A stretch of 42,697 nt of DNA from CAYIYO01 sp964367715 (GCA_964367715.1 CAYIYO010000012.1:1-42697); one strand, 5' to 3'; counted from the first letter of the stretch, positions 1 through 8,561 are shown. The notes: generated by a model from the sequence alone, not told the origin. Translations and numbers: made by a program.

Positions 1-19
1 CTGCCATACTGAACTAACG

Positions 20-1054
20 CTATCCTTGGCGGTAGTTTGGTGTGGCGCATGTGCGTGCATTTAGGCGACGCTTTTCTAAGAAAAGGGTGAATTGTGTGTT
101 TGTCGAAGTGTTGACGAGAGTCTCTGCTTTTTTGACAAACTGCGTCATCCTTTTTTTTCTGTTTTTCAATAACGCGTTGATTTCATCGATATCGACAAGA
201 GTGATGTGTGGATTGTGTCCGAGTTGAGGATCGACATTACGTGGAACGCACAGGTCGATGACAAGTTTCTTGCTGACATATTCTTTTGGCAGCGTTTCTT
301 TTTTTAGTAAGTATTCTGAGGATTTCGTTCCAAAAATTACCCAATCAAAATCATGCCACTGATCGAGATCTTTCCATGGAAGGGTACTCAGTTGGTATTT
401 TGTGGCGAGTTCATCTGCTGTTTTTGTGGTTCTATTGCAAAGAGTGATTTGCTGAAAGTCTTTACTTTTTAGAAAGTGTAGAATTTTTAGGTTGATTGCG
501 GACGCTCCCACAAACAATATTTTTTTGTCTTTCATCTGATGAAAAAGCGAGCGTCCTGTCGTTAAAATGGCATGTTCCAAGTTGGGAATACCTCTTCCGG
601 TCGGCAATTCTGCGCGGGCTTGTTTTCCTATTTTAAGGCTTTTTTGGAAAAGAAAATGAAGGGAAGCAGGCAGCTGTGTATAGGTGCAGGAGTACTCATA
701 AGCGAGCTTTACTTGTCCCTGGATTTCAGTCTCTCCGACAATGGCGCTGTCGAGCCCGGAGGTGACGCGGGCAAGATGTAGAAAGCAGTCGAAATGGAAA
801 AAAGAATAGAGCATCTGCTCAAACTCAGTCTGTGCATCATTTCTCAAAATATTTAAAATGTAGGTGTGGCTTGCTGCGAGGTCGTCGGAAGAAAAATAGA
901 TCTCCGTACGATTGCACGTGGAAAGTAGGATCCATGCATGATCAGGATGGATGGCGCATCCCGCCCCAAAGCGACGCACACAAATTTTTGCTAACGTTTC
1001 GCGAAGGTTCAGATTTGCGAGTTTGTGGTTAATGCCGATCACACCTACTTGCAT
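20..1054 (-). CDS. hemA: Glutamyl-tRNA reductase
   Basis: Reduces glutamyl-tRNA(Glu) with NADPH to glutamate-1-semialdehyde, the first committed step of C5 tetrapyrrole (heme) synthesis in the cytoplasm. The N-terminus has GINHKLANLNLRETL, like the family GxNHxTAPVxxRE start. The catalytic cysteine lies in STCNRTEIY (Cys47), and SGLDSAIVGETEIQGQVK matches the conserved substrate-binding block near residues 99-116. A Rossmann-like segment (KILFVGAS) follows around residue 178. At 344 residues it is shorter than the usual ~420; most of the C-terminal dimerisation domain seems missing. Short HemA forms are also what I recall for Chlamydia. Stop codon TAG is at 20-22. In Chlamydia trachomatis hemA lies beside the second gyrase-type gene pair and the type III secretion cluster, so secretion genes may lie beyond the left edge (inference). 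Confidence 0.93.
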   Translation of the reverse strand: MQVGVIGINHKLANLNLRETLAKICVRRFGAGCAIHPDHAWILLSTCNRTEIYFSSDDLAASHTYILNILRNDAQTEFEQMLYSFFHFDCFLHLARVTSGLDSAIVGETEIQGQVKLAYEYSCTYTQLPASLHFLFQKSLKIGKQARAELPTGRGIPNLEHAILTTGRSLFHQMKDKKILFVGASAINLKILHFLKSKDFQQITLCNRTTKTADELATKYQLSTLPWKDLDQWHDFDWVIFGTKSSEYLLKKETLPKEYVSKKLVIDLCVPRNVDPQLGHNPHITLVDIDEINALLKNRKKRMTQFVKKAETLVNTSTNTQFTLFLEKRRLNARTCATPNYRQG

Positions 1055-1140
1055 GCCGTGTCGTCCTGGTTCGATGCTAAAATAAGATTTATACAGTATT
1101 GGTTATTTTTTTCAAAAAGGAGAAAATAAAAAGATTAAGA

Positions 1141-1216
1141 GAAAAACGACAATAACGACCTTAATCACGAAAAAAAGGCGTCTTTAAGGTCCTTGGGGTC
1201 GTTATTGTCATTTTTC
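1141..1216 (-). terminator. Long inverted repeat, probable terminator of the pseB-like gene
   Basis: Two 20-nt arms (1141-1160 and 1197-1216) are reverse complements with one mismatch, separated by 36 nt. The right arm touches the stop codon of the upstream minus-strand gene. On the minus strand the hairpin is followed by a T-rich tract (TCTCTTAATCTTTTTA). It would separate this gene from hemA transcription. The large loop and long arms also fit a palindromic repeat reused as a terminator. Confidence 0.5.
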
Positions 1217-2244
1217 TAAAAAATAGAGTGCATCGTTTTGACTGTTTTTTTGAGCTCGTCAGGAGTCATCCACTGCGTGTTCGCGTCGGAGGTGTAGGCG
1301 AATCCTGCGGGGACATTTCGTCCTTCTCGTCCTTCCATGAAGCGGACCATATGCTCTGTGTCGGCATATGCTTCGGGTACAATGACATAGTGGTCGTCAA
1401 TGTCGAGAGTGTGGCGGGCATCTTCGGGATTGATCATCATCTCATGCAATTTTTCGCCGGGACGGATCCCTGTGATGACGCGTTTCACGCCGGGGGCAAT
1501 GGCATCGGCGAGGTCGACGATGCGCATGCTAGGAATTTTTGGCACAAAAATTTCGCCTCCACGTGCACGTAGGAAAGAGTGGATGACAAAGGTCACGGCT
1601 TCTTCTGTGGTGATCCAGAAGCGTGTCATCGCATCGTCGGTGATGGCCAGTGTCTGTGCGCCGTCTTTGACAGCTTTCATCCACATGGGAAGGATGCTTC
1701 CTCTGCTACCTAACACATTTCCGTAGCGGACGACAGAGAAGAGAGGGAAGCCGCGTTTGCCTACGTACGAGTTGCCATTGACGAATAGTTTATCTGCGCA
1801 CAGCTTCGTTGCCCCATAGAGATTGACGGGGTAGCAGGCTTTGTCGGTCGATAAGGCGATCACTTTTTTGACACCGGCATTCAGGGCGGCTTCGATGATG
1901 TTCATGCTGCCGATGACATTTGTTTTGATGAATTCGGTCGGATTGTACTCAGCTGCAGGGACTTGCTTGAGTGCTGCTGCATGAACGACGTAGTCGACTT
2001 CGCTAAATGCGCGGTTAAGGCGGGGTAAGTCGCGAACATCTCCTAAGAAGTAACGGATTTTTGGATGGTTAAAAATCGGATCCGACTCGCGCATTTCCCA
2101 CTGTTTCCATTCATCTCTGCTAAAGATAATGACCTTTTTACAATCATTTTCTGTTAATAATCGCCGCGCTAATGCTCTGCCGAAAGTCCCTGTCCCACCA
2201 GTGATTAGGATGGTTTGGTCATGGAAAAAGGTGTGATGGTCCAT
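1216..2244 (-). CDS. pseB: UDP-GlcNAc 4,6-dehydratase (inverting), PseB-like
   Basis: An extended SDR nucleotide-sugar enzyme. PseB-type proteins remove water from UDP-N-acetylglucosamine and invert C5, the first step toward pseudaminic acid and related sugars. The NAD-binding motif TGGTGTFG is at residues 16-23. The catalytic region reads STDKACYPVNLYGATK near residues 132-147, with the Asp-Lys pair and YxxxK of this subfamily. The length of 342 residues suits PseB/FlaA1 (~330), not the long membrane-bound CapD type. The ATG is preceded on its strand by AAAAAGGGAAATTA, a good ribosome site. No pseC, pseH or other sugar-pathway gene is nearby, so the final product is unknown. The enzyme type is clear; the pathway is inferred. 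Confidence 0.85.
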   Translation of the reverse strand: MDHHTFFHDQTILITGGTGTFGRALARRLLTENDCKKVIIFSRDEWKQWEMRESDPIFNHPKIRYFLGDVRDLPRLNRAFSEVDYVVHAAALKQVPAAEYNPTEFIKTNVIGSMNIIEAALNAGVKKVIALSTDKACYPVNLYGATKLCADKLFVNGNSYVGKRGFPLFSVVRYGNVLGSRGSILPMWMKAVKDGAQTLAITDDAMTRFWITTEEAVTFVIHSFLRARGGEIFVPKIPSMRIVDLADAIAPGVKRVITGIRPGEKLHEMMINPEDARHTLDIDDHYVIVPEAYADTEHMVRFMEGREGRNVPAGFAYTSDANTQWMTPDELKKTVKTMHSIF

Positions 2245-2323
2245 TAATTTCCCTTTTTTCTTTTGTGTGTTATGACTATTCTATAGACGATAACCTGTTT
2301 TTTTTGTTCTTTAATGTGTAGAT

Positions 2324-4180
2324 ATGGCTAAAAATTACGATGAAAGTAGCGTCCTTACCCTTGACGCCCTAGAACATATCCGTTTACGCTCAGGCATGTA
2401 CATCGGCCGTTTAGGCGATGGCTCGCATCCGGACGACGGTATTTATGTGATGCTGAAAGAAGTCATCGACAACAGTATCGATGAATTTATCATGCATAAC
2501 GGCAATAAAATCGAGGTTGCTGTCGACTTTGAAGAGGGGAAGATAACTATCCGCGACTACGGCCGTGGCATCCCTTTGGGCAAAGTGCTGGAATGTGTCA
2601 GCCAAATCAACACGGGTGCAAAATACAATGACGACGTTTTTCAGTTTTCTGTCGGCCTTAACGGAGTGGGAACGAAAGCCGTCAACGCGCTGTCTGGATA
2701 TTTTCTTGTGCGCAGCCATCGGGATGGGTCATATGTACAAGCGGAATTCTCTCAAGGAAAGCTTGTTAAGGAAAAGAAAGGAAAGACCACAGAGAAGAAC
2801 GGAACCTTTGTTGAGTTTATTCCTGATAAGGAAATATTTAAAACTTATCGTTATAATGACGAATTCATCCGCCGCCGTCTCTGGCATTACGCCTACCTAA
2901 ACACGGGTCTCAAGCTTCACTATAATGGCGACGTCATTGAATCAGAAAATGGGTTACTCGATCTTCTTAGCGAAGAAGTGAAAACCGAAGACCGTTTATA
3001 CGAACCACTCCACTACCGTGGCAAGCAGCTAGAGTTCGCCTTTCTCCATACGCACAGCTACGGAGAAAGCTACTTCTCTTTCGTGAACGGACAATACACT
3101 TCGGACGGAGGAACCCACCTCTCGGCCTTCCGTGAAGGAATCCTGAAAGGGGTTAACGAATTCGCAAAGAAGAATTTTCAAGGGGTCGACGTCCGCGAAG
3201 GAATCTTTGGGACAATCCTCATTAAGGTAAAGGATCCTATCTTTGAATCGCAAACAAAGAACAAGCTGGGTAATACCGACATCCGTGCTCCTCTCGTCCA
3301 AGAGGTCAAAGATGCAGTCAGCAATCTTCTTTACAAAAATCCGGAAACAGCAAAGCACATCATCGACCGCATCGCCTTTAACGAAAAACTCCGTCGCGAC
3401 CTCGCTGCAGTAAAGAAAGAAGCGAAAGATAAACAGAAAAAGATCTCATTTAAAATTCCTAAACTGCGCGACTGCAAATACCATCTGGTCGATAAACATA
3501 CGAAAGCAGAAGAGACAATGATCTTCTTGACGGAAGGGGATTCCGCCAGTGCATCGATCGTTGCCTCGCGCGATCCGCTGGTCCAAGCAGTCTTCTCCCT
3601 TCGTGGAAAGCCGTTGAACGTCTTTGGGATGAAGCTCGACCAGCTCTATAAAAACGAAGAGATGTTCAACCTGATGAGCGCCCTCAACATCGAAGACGAC
3701 ATCGAAAACCTGCGCTATAATAAAGTCATCTTAGCAACCGATGCTGACGTCGACGGAATGCACATCCGCAATCTTTTGATCACCTTTTTCCTCACCTACT
3801 TCGAATCACTGGTTCTTAATGGGCACCTCTATATTTTGGAAACCCCACTGTTTAAAGTGCGCAATAAAGAAAAAACGCTCTATTGCTACTCCGAAGAAGA
3901 ACGCGATAAAGCCGTTAAACTGCTTAAAAAAGGCGTCGAAGTCACACGCTTTAAAGGGCTAGGAGAGATTTCACCCTCAGAATTTAAACAGTTTATCGAT
4001 AAAAATATTCGATTGATCCCCATCACGGTTAACATGTTTTCCGACATCAAGCCGACCCTTGAATTCTACATGGGGAAAAATACCCCCGAACGGAAAAAGT
4101 TTATCATGGAAAACTTGATTAACGAAGATCAAGAGGCACAGCGCCAAGTCGCCCTCCTAAAAAATCAAATCCAAGAGTAA
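2324..4180 (+). CDS. parE: DNA topoisomerase IV / gyrase-like subunit B
   Basis: ATPase and TOPRIM subunit of a type IIA topoisomerase, acting with the ParC-like product that follows. GHKL ATPase motifs: KEVIDNSIDEF (Glu46, Asn50), RDYGRGIP and GLNGVGTKAVNALS. TOPRIM motifs: FLTEGDSASASI, RGKPLNVFG and ATDADVDGMHIRNLL with the metal-binding DxD. At 618 residues it lacks the long insertion of some GyrB proteins and matches the short second GyrB (CT661-like) of chlamydiae, which is generally taken as ParE. It ends eight bases before parC, so the two are co-transcribed. The start is the first ATG, directly divergent from the pseB-like gene with a 79-bp gap. No clear promoter was picked out there. 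Confidence 0.94.
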   Translation: MAKNYDESSVLTLDALEHIRLRSGMYIGRLGDGSHPDDGIYVMLKEVIDNSIDEFIMHNGNKIEVAVDFEEGKITIRDYGRGIPLGKVLECVSQINTGAKYNDDVFQFSVGLNGVGTKAVNALSGYFLVRSHRDGSYVQAEFSQGKLVKEKKGKTTEKNGTFVEFIPDKEIFKTYRYNDEFIRRRLWHYAYLNTGLKLHYNGDVIESENGLLDLLSEEVKTEDRLYEPLHYRGKQLEFAFLHTHSYGESYFSFVNGQYTSDGGTHLSAFREGILKGVNEFAKKNFQGVDVREGIFGTILIKVKDPIFESQTKNKLGNTDIRAPLVQEVKDAVSNLLYKNPETAKHIIDRIAFNEKLRRDLAAVKKEAKDKQKKISFKIPKLRDCKYHLVDKHTKAEETMIFLTEGDSASASIVASRDPLVQAVFSLRGKPLNVFGMKLDQLYKNEEMFNLMSALNIEDDIENLRYNKVILATDADVDGMHIRNLLITFFLTYFESLVLNGHLYILETPLFKVRNKEKTLYCYSEEERDKAVKLLKKGVEVTRFKGLGEISPSEFKQFIDKNIRLIPITVNMFSDIKPTLEFYMGKNTPERKKFIMENLINEDQEAQRQVALLKNQIQE

Positions 4181-4188
4181 CTAGGGTT

Positions 4189-6123
4189 ATGAAAGACATC
4201 AAGCAGGTCATGCAACACAACTACATCACATACGCCTCGTATGTGATCCTCGAACGTGCCATCCCCAACATCGTTGATGGTCTTAAGCCCGTCCAACGCC
4301 GTATCCTTTTCACCTTATGGAAAATGCACGACGGAAAATTGCATAAAGTCGCCAACGCCGCCGGCCAAACAATGGCACTGCATCCTCATGGCGATGCACC
4401 CATTACCGAAGCAATGGTCAACCTTGCAAATAAAGGCTTCCTCCTTGATATGCAAGGAAACTTTGGTAACATCTACACAGGGGACTCCGCCGCCGCTGCC
4501 CGTTACATTGAAACGCGGCTTTCTGCTCTTGCAATCGAGACAATGTTCAATCCGGACCTCACTGAGACAATCCCTTCCTACGACAGCCGTAACGTTGAAC
4601 CTGTCCTATTGCCCGCAAAAATTCCTTTGCTCCTCATGCAAGGCGCCGAAGGGATTGCTGTTGGAATGGCCACACGGATCCTTCCTCACAACTTCATCGA
4701 ACTCTTAGAAGCAGAAATTGCCATCCTCGAAGAACGGCCTTTTACAATCTTGCCTGACTTCCTAACAGGCGGGGTCATGGACGCCTCCGAATACGCAAAA
4801 GGGCGCGGCAAGATCAAACTGCGTGTGAAACTCGACGTTGCCGATCCGAAAACAATTGTCATCCGCGATATCTGCTACGGCACCACAACGGAATCATTGA
4901 TTCGCTCCATCGACGAAGCGGCAAAGCGTGGTAAGATAAAAATTGAATCCATCAACGATTACACCGCAGAAAAAGTAGAAATTGAAATTAGGATGCCCCG
5001 CGGCGTCTACGCACAAGACTTGGAAGAAGCCCTTTACGCCTACACAGAGTGCGAAGTCTCTCTCTCCTCACAAATGGTCGTCATCAAAGACAATCTTCCG
5101 ATCGAAACCGATGTCGATGAAATTTTACGTTCCAATGTCGAAAGACTTCAATACTATCTACGCCGCGAACTTGAAATCGAACGCGACACTCTCAGCGAAA
5201 AAATCTTCCAAAAGACGCTCGAACAAATTTTCATTGAAAATCGTCTCTACAAAAAAATCGAAGACATCAAATCCTACGATAAAATTCACGCCACAGTAGA
5301 AGCAAGCTTAGAACCGTTTCACAAAAAACTCTTGCGCATCCCTACTTATGATGACCGCGAACGCTTACTCAACATTCCTATCCGCCGCATCTCTCGCTTC
5401 GACCTCGATAAAAACCAAGAGGAAGTCGCCGCAATCGAACAAAAGCTGATCGGAATCGAAAAAGAACTGAAAAATATTAAAAAATATTGTATCAACTACC
5501 TCCGCGATCTCATCAAGACGCACAGCAAAGAGTTCCTTCGTCGCACACAAGTCCGCCAAATTGAACAAATTGACATGCGTGCCATCGAAACACGTGCAAT
5601 CAAGGTCGGATTCGACCCCAAAGCGGGATTCGTCGGAACAAAAGTCGTCAGCGATGTCTCCTTTGAATGCACAAACTTTGATAAACTTCTTATCATGTGC
5701 CGCGATGGCTCTTTCAAAGTGATCAACATCCCCGAAAAACAATATGTCAACACTAACGACAGCAAAGTAGTCTTCGCAGGCGTCGCCGACAAAAAAACAG
5801 TATTCAATGTCGCTTACCGCGATCCAAAAACAAACTTCTGCTACGCAAAACGCTTTGTCGTCAGCAAATTTCTCATCGATCGCGCCTACACCTTTATGGA
5901 AGAAGGAATGGATCTTCAATACATCTCGACACAGCCAGGCGAGTCGTTAGAAATTCTTTACATCCCCAAGCCGCACCAAAAGATTGCAAAAGGATTATTT
6001 GAATTTGATAAGGCACTCATCAAAGGTGTCAGCGCGAAAGGCATTCGCATCGCCAGCCGCCAAGTCAAAAAAATTAAAGTCATTAAACCCAACGAAACTC
6101 CTTCCAAAAAAGAGGTCTCGTGA
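4189..6123 (+). CDS. parC: DNA topoisomerase IV / gyrase-like subunit A
   Basis: DNA-cleaving subunit of the type IIA topoisomerase, paired with the ParE-like subunit upstream. The N-terminus ASYVILERAIPNIVDGLKPV is typical, and the catalytic tyrosine is Tyr106 in AAARYIETRL. A winged-helix, tower and coiled-coil region runs to about residue 480. A reduced C-terminal domain of about 150 residues follows (for example DKLLIMCRDGSFKVI). At 644 residues it is shorter than E. coli ParC or GyrA (750-875) but, as I recall, longer than the Chlamydia trachomatis counterpart. In the quinolone-resistance region the motif is HPHGDAPITE, with Ala70 where E. coli ParC has Ser80; the Glu84 equivalent is kept. 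The stop overlaps the recX start (GTGA), indicating translational coupling. Confidence 0.93.
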   Translation: MKDIKQVMQHNYITYASYVILERAIPNIVDGLKPVQRRILFTLWKMHDGKLHKVANAAGQTMALHPHGDAPITEAMVNLANKGFLLDMQGNFGNIYTGDSAAAARYIETRLSALAIETMFNPDLTETIPSYDSRNVEPVLLPAKIPLLLMQGAEGIAVGMATRILPHNFIELLEAEIAILEERPFTILPDFLTGGVMDASEYAKGRGKIKLRVKLDVADPKTIVIRDICYGTTTESLIRSIDEAAKRGKIKIESINDYTAEKVEIEIRMPRGVYAQDLEEALYAYTECEVSLSSQMVVIKDNLPIETDVDEILRSNVERLQYYLRRELEIERDTLSEKIFQKTLEQIFIENRLYKKIEDIKSYDKIHATVEASLEPFHKKLLRIPTYDDRERLLNIPIRRISRFDLDKNQEEVAAIEQKLIGIEKELKNIKKYCINYLRDLIKTHSKEFLRRTQVRQIEQIDMRAIETRAIKVGFDPKAGFVGTKVVSDVSFECTNFDKLLIMCRDGSFKVINIPEKQYVNTNDSKVVFAGVADKKTVFNVAYRDPKTNFCYAKRFVVSKFLIDRAYTFMEEGMDLQYISTQPGESLEILYIPKPHQKIAKGLFEFDKALIKGVSAKGIRIASRQVKKIKVIKPNETPSKKEVS

Positions 6124-6767
6124 AGGTCTGCTTCGTTCCTAGCGAAGAGCACAAAGACGCACTGACTCTTCAACTAGACGACGACTATTGGTGCGATGTG
6201 CATACATGGATCTTTGGAAAACGCCCTTCTTTTCCTGCTCTCTTTTCGGATAAAGACGAATTCCTTACCACCTTTGAAGAAACAGAAAAATCACTCGCCT
6301 TAAAGTATGCTCTAAAGCGTCTCTCCATGCGCGGATACACCGCCTATGAAATAGAAAAGATGCTAAAAGAAAAATTGGTGTCGGAACACAATTGCAAAGC
6401 TGTCGTCGCTGCCTGCGCAGAATATGGATACCTCCACGACGAAAAATGGCTTGCCGGCTACGTCAAAGGACAAATATCGCGCAAGCAAGGTCCGGCCACA
6501 ATCCGCCAAAAACTGCAGCTAAAAGGTTTTTCCGACGAAACAATTAGCGATGCAATTGAAGAATTGGGGACCGATGCCCAAAAAGAAGCCATCCAAAAAA
6601 TACTCACTACGCGCTACCGAAGCAAAAACCTCGAAGACGCCAAAGAACGCAATAAAATCATCGGCTCCCTCCTCCGCAAAGGGTACTCTCTGGACCTCGT
6701 CCGAGAAGCCCTCGGTCAATCCGAATTCGATAGATATACACAAGTGAAATCAAGAATCGGTTTTTAA
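6120..6767 (+). CDS. recX: RecX family regulatory protein
   Basis: RecX proteins bind RecA filaments and limit recombinase activity. Family features are the three-helix repeats: LKYALKRLSMRGYTAYEIEKML (residues 60-81), EYGYLHDEKWLAGYVKGQI, then KQGPATIRQKLQLKGFSDETI and a third repeat around RNKIIGSLLRKGYSLDLVREAL. An N-terminal extension of about 55 residues precedes them. The start is GTG, overlapping the parC stop by four bases. The last ~11 codons (ending TQVKSRIGF) and the stop lie inside a palindromic repeat that recurs at intergenic sites, so the native C-terminus has probably been replaced. RecX is more often next to recA; linkage to topoisomerase IV is unusual. The family call is fairly sure. 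Confidence 0.8.
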   Translation: MKVCFVPSEEHKDALTLQLDDDYWCDVHTWIFGKRPSFPALFSDKDEFLTTFEETEKSLALKYALKRLSMRGYTAYEIEKMLKEKLVSEHNCKAVVAACAEYGYLHDEKWLAGYVKGQISRKQGPATIRQKLQLKGFSDETISDAIEELGTDAQKEAIQKILTTRYRSKNLEDAKERNKIIGSLLRKGYSLDLVREALGQSEFDRYTQVKSRIGF

Positions 6768-6898
6768 GCGATGTGAAAGCTCCCGCGATTGACCGATCGA
6801 AAGTCGTTTAATATTAATAATATGAACCGACTTTCGATCGGTCAATCCCGGGGCTTTGACATGCTCAAAAAGCCAATTTTTGAATTCACTTGTGTATA
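6735..6898. repeat. 164-bp palindromic MITE-like element, ACACAAGTGAA ends
   Basis: Imperfect palindrome with ~72-nt arms about an AT-rich loop (6807-6827). Outer ends are TATACACAAGTGA and TCACTTGTGTATA. The inner arms GATTGACCGATCGAAAGTCG (6787-6806) and its exact complement (6828-6847) are perfect; the middle of the arms has diverged. It starts inside recX and provides its stop. Single arms of the same family lie at 9203-9249, 20728-20758, 28843-28874 and 31490-31561, with a variant at 25443-25516. There is no coding capacity. The shape suggests a MITE or a structured RNA/terminator repeat. Confidence 0.85.
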
Positions 6899-6949
6899 AA
6901 TACTTTTCAAGGTTTATCAATTCTTTAAAAATAGCCTTCTCACGATAAA

Positions 6950-6978
6950 TTGCGCATTTAATGAGGATGTGGTATTAT
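6950..6978 (+). promoter_or_regulatory. Candidate sigma-70-type promoter for the small-gene/rluD group
   Basis: TTGCGC (6950-6955) and TATTAT (6973-6978) are separated by 17 nt, 31 nt before the start codon at 7010. The -10 box fits well and the -35 box only partly. It lies just after the palindromic repeat that ends recX, so a new transcript starting here is plausible. Confidence 0.4.
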
Positions 6979-7009
6979 AATAATAAGGTACTATACCAAA
7001 GGTTGTATT

Positions 7010-7300
7010 ATGTCCAGTCCACAAGACCAAGGCGCTGTTGAACCTGTCACCTCCGTTGGCACGACTCCTGCCACAACACCAACTCCTGCATTTAATCCAG
7101 ATGCCTCCCAACAGTCAGCAAATACCGTCAATTCGGCGACTACAGTCAATAATATGTCAGACTTGAAAGAAAAGGCTCCACAAGTATATGATGCCATGAT
7201 GTTAGGCATTGCAACGAACATTATCAACCAATCGAAGCGTGCAACCGAACGTTTGAAACAAATCATTCGCGAAGGAACGCGTCAAGCACAAGGACGCTAA
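7010..7300 (+). CDS. Small chlamydial hypothetical protein (96 aa)
   Basis: I do not recognise a characterised function. The first ~45 residues are low-complexity and rich in Pro, Thr, Ala and Ser, probably disordered. The rest (MSDLKEKAPQVYDAMMLGI followed by a Lys/Arg-rich helical tail) is predicted amphipathic helix, which looks like the conserved part. No signal peptide or membrane segment is visible. It sits between recX and rluD, where Chlamydia trachomatis has a small hypothetical gene (CT659 by position), and is three bases from the next gene, so it is probably co-transcribed with it. Its composition recalls small chlamydial proteins of the type III secretion region, but that is only a resemblance. 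Confidence 0.7.
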   Translation: MSSPQDQGAVEPVTSVGTTPATTPTPAFNPDASQQSANTVNSATTVNNMSDLKEKAPQVYDAMMLGIATNIINQSKRATERLKQIIREGTRQAQGR

Positions 7301-7303
7301 TCA

Positions 7304-7615
7304 GTGGCATTTCCGACAGTCTCCCTTTATCTGGGCTTTCCTCTAAATGAAGGCCATCTTTCCTCCTTACAACATGTCGATCCCGCACTTCGCGCATTAT
7401 TTATTAATAGCAGCGACGACTACCTACAAGAAATTCGCTATAAAGATACTTCTTACCTTGCAAAAGCAGTCGGAATAAAAGCTCCGCTAGCTCAGCTCAA
7501 ACTTATCGAAGTAAATATTTATAGTCTGTTGACTAAAATATTTCCCGATCACTCGTGTGAATCTATTCCATTAGAACTTTTTCCCCTCCACTCCTCTACA
7601 CCCTCACAAAAATAA
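7304..7615 (+). CDS. Hypothetical protein (103 aa)
   Basis: Function not recognised. It begins with GTG three bases after the previous gene and ends two bases before the rluD ATG, so the tight packing supports a real gene in the same operon. The sequence is globular in composition (SLYLGFPLNEGHLSSL, then LIEVNIYSLLTKIFPDH), with no signal peptide, membrane helix or Cys/His cluster. It may be the positional counterpart of a small Chlamydia gene beside rluD. Coding is supported by spacing and an uninterrupted frame; the role is open. Confidence 0.6.
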   Translation: MAFPTVSLYLGFPLNEGHLSSLQHVDPALRALFINSSDDYLQEIRYKDTSYLAKAVGIKAPLAQLKLIEVNIYSLLTKIFPDHSCESIPLELFPLHSSTPSQK

Positions 7616-7617
7616 CT

Positions 7618-8559
7618 ATGCCCCCTTTAGAACAGCCGGATACCATTATCGTCACTGCAGAAGAAGCAGGCGTACGCATCGACAAAATTTTAGCTCAGCG
7701 CTATGCAGAAATACGTTCTCGAACCTATTTTCAATACCTAATCGAATCGGGATGCGTTCTCCTCAACGGTGCACGCATTAAAAAGCGAGAAAAGCCCACA
7801 GAAGGGGACGAAATTGAAGTCGAATTTCTCCTCACACCAGAGCTTGATCTACGTCCAGAAAATATTCCTTTAGAGATCTTGTACGAAGACAAAGAGATCC
7901 TCGTCGTCAATAAACCCGCAGGAATGGTTGTACATCCCGCACCAGGGAATTGGAACGGCACCTTTGTTAACGCGTTATTGTTTCATTGTAAAGCCCTTGA
8001 TGCTGCCTTTGGAGAAGGGGAGATCCGTCCAGGGATCGTTCATCGTCTCGACAAAGAAACCTCTGGAGTCCTCGTCGCAGCAAAAACTGTTCGCGCCCAC
8101 CAAAAGCTTGTCGAAATGTTTTCCGAACGCAAAATCTACAAAGAGTATTGGACAGTCTGCGTGGGGAATCCAGGAACAGGAACGATCAACGCTGCCATCG
8201 GACGTCATCCCATCCATCGCAAAATGATGGCTGTGGTAGAAGAAGGGGGGAGGGAAGCGATTACTGCGTTTGAATCTCTGGGCAGCAATGAGAAGTTAAG
8301 TCTAGTGAAGGTCATTTTGATGACAGGAAGAACCCATCAAATTCGCGTCCACATGCGCCACCGCGGCACTCCTGTGCTGGGAGACAGCGTGTATGGCAAT
8401 ACGCAGACTAACGAGCGCTTTAAAGCGACACGACAGCTTCTGCATGCACGAGAAATGCGTTTTGCCCATCCTATCACGGGAGTTGAGATGACCTTTATTG
8501 CCCCCTTTCCTGCTGACTTTGCTTCCTATGTCGAGTTACTTGGTAAAAAAGAGAGCTGA
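7618..8559 (+). CDS. rluD: 23S rRNA pseudouridine synthase, RluD family
   Basis: Converts specific uridines of 23S rRNA (positions 1911/1915/1917 for E. coli RluD) to pseudouridine. An S4 RNA-binding domain covers about residues 12-70 (RIDKILAQRYAEIRSRTYF). The catalytic domain follows, with the active-site aspartate in HRLDKETSG (Asp145) and the later motif GRTHQIRVHM. The length of 313 residues suits RluD (~320). The first ATG is two bases after the preceding stop. dtd begins two bases after its stop codon, so these are one transcription unit. Gene order (topoisomerase pair, small genes, rluD) mirrors CT661-CT658. Confidence 0.93.
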   Translation: MPPLEQPDTIIVTAEEAGVRIDKILAQRYAEIRSRTYFQYLIESGCVLLNGARIKKREKPTEGDEIEVEFLLTPELDLRPENIPLEILYEDKEILVVNKPAGMVVHPAPGNWNGTFVNALLFHCKALDAAFGEGEIRPGIVHRLDKETSGVLVAAKTVRAHQKLVEMFSERKIYKEYWTVCVGNPGTGTINAAIGRHPIHRKMMAVVEEGGREAITAFESLGSNEKLSLVKVILMTGRTHQIRVHMRHRGTPVLGDSVYGNTQTNERFKATRQLLHAREMRFAHPITGVEMTFIAPFPADFASYVELLGKKES

Positions 8560-8561
8560 AC

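Noticed and set aside
5365..5919. 184-residue minus-strand frame inside parC
   Set aside because: Complete overlap with clear topoisomerase coding on the other strand; composition (many Phe, Val, Asp) is typical of an antisense shadow; no ribosome site or family match.
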